Position numbers and translations under genes: made by a program. From contig NZ_AP018042.1 in the NCBI RefSeq assembly GCF_002356295.1, forward strand, positions 2,884,361-2,948,360: a stretch of DNA of 64,000 nt. The letters run 5' to 3'. Under the pieces are notes generated by a model, which saw nothing but the letters and a program-made list of their open reading frames with translations, was not told the origin of the DNA and ran no database searches. Shown here piece by piece: positions 59,953 through 64,000 of this stretch (position 1 is its first letter; the number at the start of each line of letters is the position of its first letter). This stretch comes from Labilibaculum antarcticum (GTDB lineage: Bacteria > Bacteroidota > Bacteroidia > Bacteroidales > Marinifilaceae).

Positions 59953-60930
59953 TTATTTCTTTTTAAAGAAACTCAATTTTCTTTTTGGAAATTTGATGTG
60001 TAGTAAAGAAAGATAAGAAGATGTGTGTCTTTCGACCTTATTGTCATATACATCAGCGATTGTAATCATGATGCCAGTCTCTTCAACATCTCCAAAGTGT
60101 GTGTTTACGGCAGTTCCAAAACATTTCATTGTTGGGGATAAGCCCATGTATGCATTGATAAGTGGAGGAACATTTTCTCCATTTCTTCGAACATTTTGAG
60201 ATAGAACTTTGTAGTTTTCTTCAAATGTATCTTTGCAAAAATCTTTCTCTAACTGCTCTGTGTCCATATTGGTTTGAAGAGGAGTTGTGGGGGTGGCCAA
60301 TTTGTCCGGATCATTGAACATTTTATTCATAAAATACAGGATGTGATTACGGGCATCTCTGTTGTAGTCCGGATACATGGTTACTTTGCCAACGAAATAT
60401 TTAATTTCAGGATAATCCACGATTAACGCGCCCAGTCCATCCCATAAATTATCCAAAGCATATAAGCTTTTTCTTCCTTTCTTTATTGATTGATAATCAG
60501 GCTGAACAAAAGAACGCCCTAACTCAATAGTATGAGGCATATAGTTCTTCTTGAAATCATCTGAGAAGTTGAAAAGTCTTGATGTTGCCAGATATGTATC
60601 ACCGTTCTCGTCAACGGGAGCATCTTTGCATAAAATATATCGGTATCCGCCAAGAATTTCTTTGGCTTTAGGATCCCAAACAATTAACTGATGATATGGT
60701 TTCTCGTTCAAATCAAAATCATCAATATCGATATCTTTACCTGTACCTCCTCCAGCTTTACGGAAAGAGATTTCGCGTAAACGGCCAACTTCTCGCATTA
60801 ATTTTGGAGAGTCGTGATGAGTGAAACAGTAGATTTCATTCGATCCCTTGTTGGTCTTGCGTACAAATCTTTCTTCAGTCAGCTCCTTTTCAAGTTCTTC
60901 TCGCGGTACAGGGGGAATAATTTCTTTCAT
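59953..60930 (-). CDS. glsB: GlsB-like glycine lipid N-acyltransferase
   Basis: 325 residues with a GNAT/OlsB-like acyltransferase core (about 60-220): REISFRKAGGGTGKDIDIDDFD, GGYRYILCKDA, TSRLFNFSDDF and IELGRSFVQPDYQ are the hallmark parts of the family. In Bacteroides, GlsB transfers a 3-hydroxy-acyl chain from ACP to glycine, and GlsA then adds a second chain. The GlsA-like gene lies directly upstream on the same strand, 160 bases away, so the two form the glycine-lipid pair. Function is by family and neighbour; the amino acid used (glycine or another) is not proven. Confidence 0.82.
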   Translation of the reverse strand: MKEIIPPVPREELEKELTEERFVRKTNKGSNEIYCFTHHDSPKLMREVGRLREISFRKAGGGTGKDIDIDDFDLNEKPYHQLIVWDPKAKEILGGYRYILCKDAPVDENGDTYLATSRLFNFSDDFKKNYMPHTIELGRSFVQPDYQSIKKGRKSLYALDNLWDGLGALIVDYPEIKYFVGKVTMYPDYNRDARNHILYFMNKMFNDPDKLATPTTPLQTNMDTEQLEKDFCKDTFEENYKVLSQNVRRNGENVPPLINAYMGLSPTMKCFGTAVNTHFGDVEETGIMITIADVYDNKVERHTSSYLSLLHIKFPKRKLSFFKKK

Positions 60931-61090
60931 CAGTTGGTTTATTGGCTCCTTTGTGAGGATATTATTACTATTATTATTTGGTATTCCTTATAGTTGAAAT
61001 GATTTTCAAAAACACTATACATTATAGATAATAATGAACAGTGTTGTGGCTAATATTTGATAAAATGAATTGAATCTTAGGTGACAGAAT

Positions 61091-61927
61091 TTATTGATTT
61101 GTCAATTTATATGTTTCTTTTTTCATTTTCTCAGCCCATCTATCATACGACATACTTTTGTCAAAGGTTTGGTACGATACTGGTTTGCCTATACTAATTG
61201 TAAATTTTTTTCCTCGCTGTTTAAATAATTCGTTCGGCAAATATAACATTTCCAAATTAGATTTTAATCTTAGGAACTTCCTAAGATTTGCAAGATTGTA
61301 GAAAAAATTGGAGTTCCTTCCATCAATATGAATAGGCACAATGTCGCGTTTGTATTTTTTAGCCTTAGCAATAAAACTTTTTTTCCACTCCAGGTCTTCA
61401 ATTTTTCCTTTTTGTTTTCGGGATACTAAGCCTGCCGGAAAGGTGAGCATTGTTGCTTCCGACTGGTAGGCGTCATCTATTATCTTCGCGGTTTCTTTGG
61501 CCTGTCCTCCATGTTTGTTTATTGGGACAAAAACGTCTGATAAGTTTTTAATATTCATTAATATATCGTTAACCAGAAATTTGATTTTAGGAAAATATTT
61601 GCCAAATATACTGATTAGAATTATTCCATCAGGGCCACCCAATGGATGATTGGATGCGAATATATATCGTCCATCTTGTTTGATATTTTCTAAGCCTTTG
61701 ATCTCAAAAGTGATGTCCAATTCTTCTAAAACACTATCTGCAAATTCAATGCCTTTCTTTTGATGGCTTCTCGATAAGAAATCATTTAATTCCTCTTGGT
61801 GTATGATTCGCTTTAGGTAGCGAATTATAAAACCAGGGAGTAATTTTGATATCTTTTCACTTTTGCTCGCAAAAACTCGCTCAATATCAATTTTTAAATA
61901 GCTCTCGGGAGTGTTCTCTTTTTGCAT
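61091..61927 (-). CDS. glsA: GlsA-like O-acyltransferase (PlsC family)
   Basis: 278 residues, PlsC-like. The acyltransferase motif is ASNHPLGGPDGIILI, with His-x5-Asp spacing. The later FPAGLVSRKQKGKIEDLEW replaces the usual FPEGTRS. In the Bacteroides glycine-lipid pathway this enzyme adds the second fatty acid to the hydroxyl of the N-acylated glycine. It is transcribed toward the GlsB-like gene. An alternative is general 1-acyl-glycerol-3-phosphate acyltransferase activity, but the position makes glycine-lipid synthesis more likely. Confidence 0.78.
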   Translation of the reverse strand: MQKENTPESYLKIDIERVFASKSEKISKLLPGFIIRYLKRIIHQEELNDFLSRSHQKKGIEFADSVLEELDITFEIKGLENIKQDGRYIFASNHPLGGPDGIILISIFGKYFPKIKFLVNDILMNIKNLSDVFVPINKHGGQAKETAKIIDDAYQSEATMLTFPAGLVSRKQKGKIEDLEWKKSFIAKAKKYKRDIVPIHIDGRNSNFFYNLANLRKFLRLKSNLEMLYLPNELFKQRGKKFTISIGKPVSYQTFDKSMSYDRWAEKMKKETYKLTNQ

Positions 61928-62063
61928 AAAAATTTGTAATCTTTTAATATAGCTTGCAAATATCGCAATTTTCCTGCATTGTTTTAACAGTTTTGTAATA
62001 TTCTCAAAATAATTGAGGGATAATTAGTTAGGTTGTGTGCGAAAAGTTATCAACAATACAATA

Positions 62064-62090
62064 AAAGTGGGAAGATGTGGTTGAAAGTGG
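62064..62090 (+). promoter_or_regulatory. MraZ box: three direct repeats
   Basis: AAAGTGG, GATGTGG and AAAGTGG at 62064, 62074 and 62084, each separated by 3 bases, so the GTGG cores repeat every 10 bp, one helical turn. This matches the AAAGTGG-N3 type of MraZ-binding site described for other bacteria. It lies 43 bases before the mraZ start codon. Confidence 0.75.
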
Positions 62091-62110
62091 TGATTTTTTC
62101 TCTAATTTTA
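62081..62110 (+). promoter_or_regulatory. Predicted division-cluster promoter
   Basis: TTG (62081-62083), a 19-base spacer, then TAATTTTA (62103-62110), one base from TAnnTTTG. The -33 element lies between the second and third MraZ repeats, so bound MraZ should block it. The palindrome TTACAATTGTAA (62108-62119) follows at the predicted start. Confidence 0.55.
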
Positions 62111-62132
62111 CAATTGTAAATTAATTTTCCCA

Positions 62133-62594
62133 ATGGTAACATTTATAGGTGATTATCCTTGCCGATTAGATTCGAAAGGTCGCGTTTTGCTACCTTCAGC
62201 GTTTCGGAAACTCCTGAATGGAGGTTCTGAGAGCCGTTGTGTTTTGCGGAAAAATTTATATGAAAAATGCTTGGATCTGTATTCAATTTCCGAATGGGAG
62301 AAGCAAACCGAACTTGTACGGGCAAAGGTAAATCCTTTCAATAAGAAGCATGCAGGTTTCTTAAGAGAGTTTTTTAGAGGTACTGCAGAGGTTTTGATTG
62401 ATGGGAACGGAAGGATTTTGATTCCGAAGAAGTTTTTTGATTTTGCAGGGTTCTCTAAAGACATAACCTTAGCCGGACAGGATGGGAAAATTGAAATATG
62501 GGATACAGAAACTTACGAAAAATCGGCTCTGGGACAAGATGGATTTAGTGATTTGGCAGATGAGATTTTAGGGGGTGATTCAAATAATGTGTAA
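62133..62594 (+). CDS. mraZ: Transcriptional regulator MraZ
   Basis: 153 residues with two AbrB-like swapped-hairpin domains. Each has the DxxGR signature: YPCRLDSKGRVLLPSAFRK at the start and VLIDGNGRILIPKKFFD at about 88-104. MraZ forms a ring and binds GTGG-type repeats in front of its own operon, which are seen here. It is the first gene of the division and cell-wall cluster, followed by rsmH, as usual. The C-terminal tail (SALGQDGFSDLADEILGGD) is acidic. Confidence 0.96.
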   Translation: MVTFIGDYPCRLDSKGRVLLPSAFRKLLNGGSESRCVLRKNLYEKCLDLYSISEWEKQTELVRAKVNPFNKKHAGFLREFFRGTAEVLIDGNGRILIPKKFFDFAGFSKDITLAGQDGKIEIWDTETYEKSALGQDGFSDLADEILGGDSNNV

Positions 62595-62651
62595 TCGTTG
62601 AATATGAGCAATTAGTGTTGTTCCTTTGTGATTCAATAAAAAGATAATAAA

Positions 62652-63557
62652 ATGAGTACGTATCATATTCCAGTTTTACTAGGAGAGAGCATCGAGGGGT
62701 TGGATATTAAGCCAGATGGAATTTATGTGGATCTTACCTTTGGTGGCGGAGGTCATTCTCGGGAGATTCTTAAGCATCTTACCACAGGCAAGTTGATTGG
62801 TTTTGATCAGGATGTAGATGCTGAAAAAAATGTGCCTGACGATGATCGATTTATATTCGTTCGTCATAATTTCAGATATTTTAAAAATTTCATGAAATAT
62901 TTAGGCTACCCTAAAGTGGATGGGATTTTGGCTGATCTTGGTGTTTCTTCTCACGAATTTGATGTGGCTGAGCGTGGTTTTTCATTTCGTTTTGATGGTG
63001 ATTTGGATATGAGAATGAATCAAGATTCAAATTTTACTGCAGCTGATTTATTGAATGAGTATAGCGTTGAAGATCTGTATCGGATCTTTAAATTTTATGG
63101 AGAGGTGAAAAATCCGGGCAAGCTTGCTCATCTAGTAGATACTAAACGAAAAGAAATGCCGTTTACAACTATTCAGCATTTTAAAGAAGTGATCGTTCCT
63201 TGTACACCTAAGTTTAAAGAACATAAATATTTAGCTCAGGTATTTCAGGCCATTCGAATTGAAGTGAATCAAGAAATGGATGTTTTGAAGGAAATGTTGT
63301 TGCAGTCGGCAGATATGTTGAAGCCTGATGGAAGATTGGTTGTGATCACTTATCATTCATTAGAAGATAGATTGGTGAAGAATTTTATTCGTGATGGAAA
63401 ATTTGACGGCAGCGCTGAGAAAGATTTTTTCGGAAATGTGCAAACGCCGTTAACTGCTATTAATCGGAAGGTTATTGTTCCGGGTGAAAAGGAGATTGAA
63501 CTAAATGGACGGGCGCGAAGTGCTAAACTTCGAATTGCTCAACCTAAAACAGACTAA
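62652..63557 (+). CDS. rsmH: 16S rRNA (cytosine-1402-N4)-methyltransferase
   Basis: 301 residues, normal length. The SAM-binding motif is VDLTFGGGGHSREIL (about 26-40), and DGILADLGVSSHEFDVAERGFSF is family-typical. It methylates N4 of C1402 in 16S rRNA. It is second in the division cluster, 57 bases after mraZ; the ftsL-like gene starts 3 bases after its stop. Confidence 0.97.
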   Translation: MSTYHIPVLLGESIEGLDIKPDGIYVDLTFGGGGHSREILKHLTTGKLIGFDQDVDAEKNVPDDDRFIFVRHNFRYFKNFMKYLGYPKVDGILADLGVSSHEFDVAERGFSFRFDGDLDMRMNQDSNFTAADLLNEYSVEDLYRIFKFYGEVKNPGKLAHLVDTKRKEMPFTTIQHFKEVIVPCTPKFKEHKYLAQVFQAIRIEVNQEMDVLKEMLLQSADMLKPDGRLVVITYHSLEDRLVKNFIRDGKFDGSAEKDFFGNVQTPLTAINRKVIVPGEKEIELNGRARSAKLRIAQPKTD

Positions 63558-63560
63558 GCA

Positions 63561-63941
63561 ATGTTTAAATTTCGTAAAAAATACAATGATTTTATCAAGC
63601 CTAGTGAGGAGCTGAAGGAAACTTCTTCGGGTTCGATTAAGGATTTTATTGATGGAAGTATTTTAACGAAAACTGAAGTGGTTCAGCAGTTGCCATTTAT
63701 TATTTTTTTAGTCGTTTTGGGAATCTTTTATATCAGTAACAGGTATCGTTCCGAACGGGTTTATCGTGATATGATTAGTTTGGAGAAAGAGTTAACAGAG
63801 CTTAGGTTTGAGTCGATTACAACAGCATCTGATTTGATGTATATGAGTAAACAATCGGAAGTAGTAAAAAGAGTAAAAAGTGAAGGGCTTGATTTGATTG
63901 AATCAACCGAGCCTCCAATTAAAATATATTTAGAAAAGTAG
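63561..63941 (+). CDS. FtsL-like division protein
   Basis: 126 residues: a cytosolic N-terminus of about 50 residues, one membrane helix (about 46-62, LPFIIFLVVLGIFYIS) and a periplasmic coiled-coil-like segment (RVYRDMISLEKELTELRFESIT). Position between rsmH and ftsI and this topology are those of FtsL, a bridge of the divisome. Sequence alone would not identify it. Its TAG stop overlaps the next start by one base. Confidence 0.8.
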   Translation: MFKFRKKYNDFIKPSEELKETSSGSIKDFIDGSILTKTEVVQQLPFIIFLVVLGIFYISNRYRSERVYRDMISLEKELTELRFESITTASDLMYMSKQSEVVKRVKSEGLDLIESTEPPIKIYLEK

Positions 63942-64000
63942 TGCCGATAAAAAAGGATATCATATGGCGAGTTGGGGCAATCTACACTTTGGTGATTATT
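63941..64000 (+). CDS. ftsI: Penicillin-binding protein FtsI, N-terminal start (runs out of the window)
   Basis: GTG start inside the preceding TAG stop (TAGTG), then 20 codons (VPIKKDIIWRVGAIYTLVII) with the start of a membrane helix. This is the expected N-terminus of the division transpeptidase that follows ftsL in the cluster. Only position and the N-terminal helix support the name. Confidence 0.65.
   Translation, partial: MPIKKDIIWRVGAIYTLVII

Overview
The window looks like the chromosome of a marine, fermentative Bacteroidota. I infer order Marinilabiliales/Bacteroidales, perhaps a Marinifilaceae-like genus, without a database match. The support is: a type IX secretion (T9SS) C-terminal sorting domain; promoters of the Bacteroidota type (-7 box TAnnTTTG) before leuS, a tRNA gene, rprX, the lysine operon and a small RNA; mostly absent Shine-Dalgarno sequences; an RprXY-like two-component system; GlsAB-like glycine-lipid acyltransferases; and a lysine-to-butyrate operon arranged, as I recall, like that of Porphyromonas gingivalis. 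I see no prophage, CRISPR array or intact insertion sequence.

Layout. 1-4.4 kb: the end of a polysaccharide-use locus (GH127 glycosidase, lipoprotein sulfatase, DUF4380 lipoprotein). 4.5-11.3 kb: tRNA-Arg(CCG), leuS, two tandem YitT membrane proteins, an M23 endopeptidase and convergent purN. 11.4-16.4 kb: acpP-fabF-rnc, a predicted ~95-nt small RNA on the minus strand, and rprXY. 16.4-20.5 kb: three small minus-strand genes, a PlsB-like acyltransferase, a zinc metallopeptidase and a small membrane protein. 20.8-35.5 kb: a complete lysine fermentation operon. 35.5-46.5 kb: an ATP-grasp enzyme, a REP/RAYT fossil zone, a 2572-residue secreted leucine-rich-repeat protein of nine modules, a decayed heptad-repeat ORF and a hypothetical gene. 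47-60 kb: HutD-like protein, two large secreted peptidases (S9 and tricorn-like S41), a GNAT acetyltransferase, miaB, a universal stress protein, a SPOR protein and a long amidophosphoribosyltransferase. 60-62 kb: glsB/glsA. 62-64 kb: the start of the division/cell-wall cluster (mraZ, rsmH, ftsL-like, ftsI), preceded by a three-repeat MraZ box.

How the lysine operon works. KamA converts L-lysine to beta-lysine. KamDE, kept active by KamB/KamC, gives 3,5-diaminohexanoate. Kdd oxidises it. Kce, with acetyl-CoA, gives acetoacetate and 3-aminobutyryl-CoA. Kal removes ammonia to give crotonyl-CoA. Bcd with EtfBA reduces this to butyryl-CoA. A CoA transferase, whose alpha and beta genes lie about 8.7 kb apart, swaps CoA to acetoacetate, releasing butyrate. 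Thiolase then makes two acetyl-CoA. No crotonase or hydroxybutyryl-CoA dehydrogenase gene is present, so butyryl-CoA here should come from lysine rather than from acetyl-CoA.

The most notable observations are the MraZ box overlapping a predicted promoter, the orphan small RNA at 13.9 kb, the nine-module LRR protein with 63-bp tandem DNA repeats, the RAYT fossil among REP palindromes, and several extragenic repeat families lodged in the gaps of the lysine operon.
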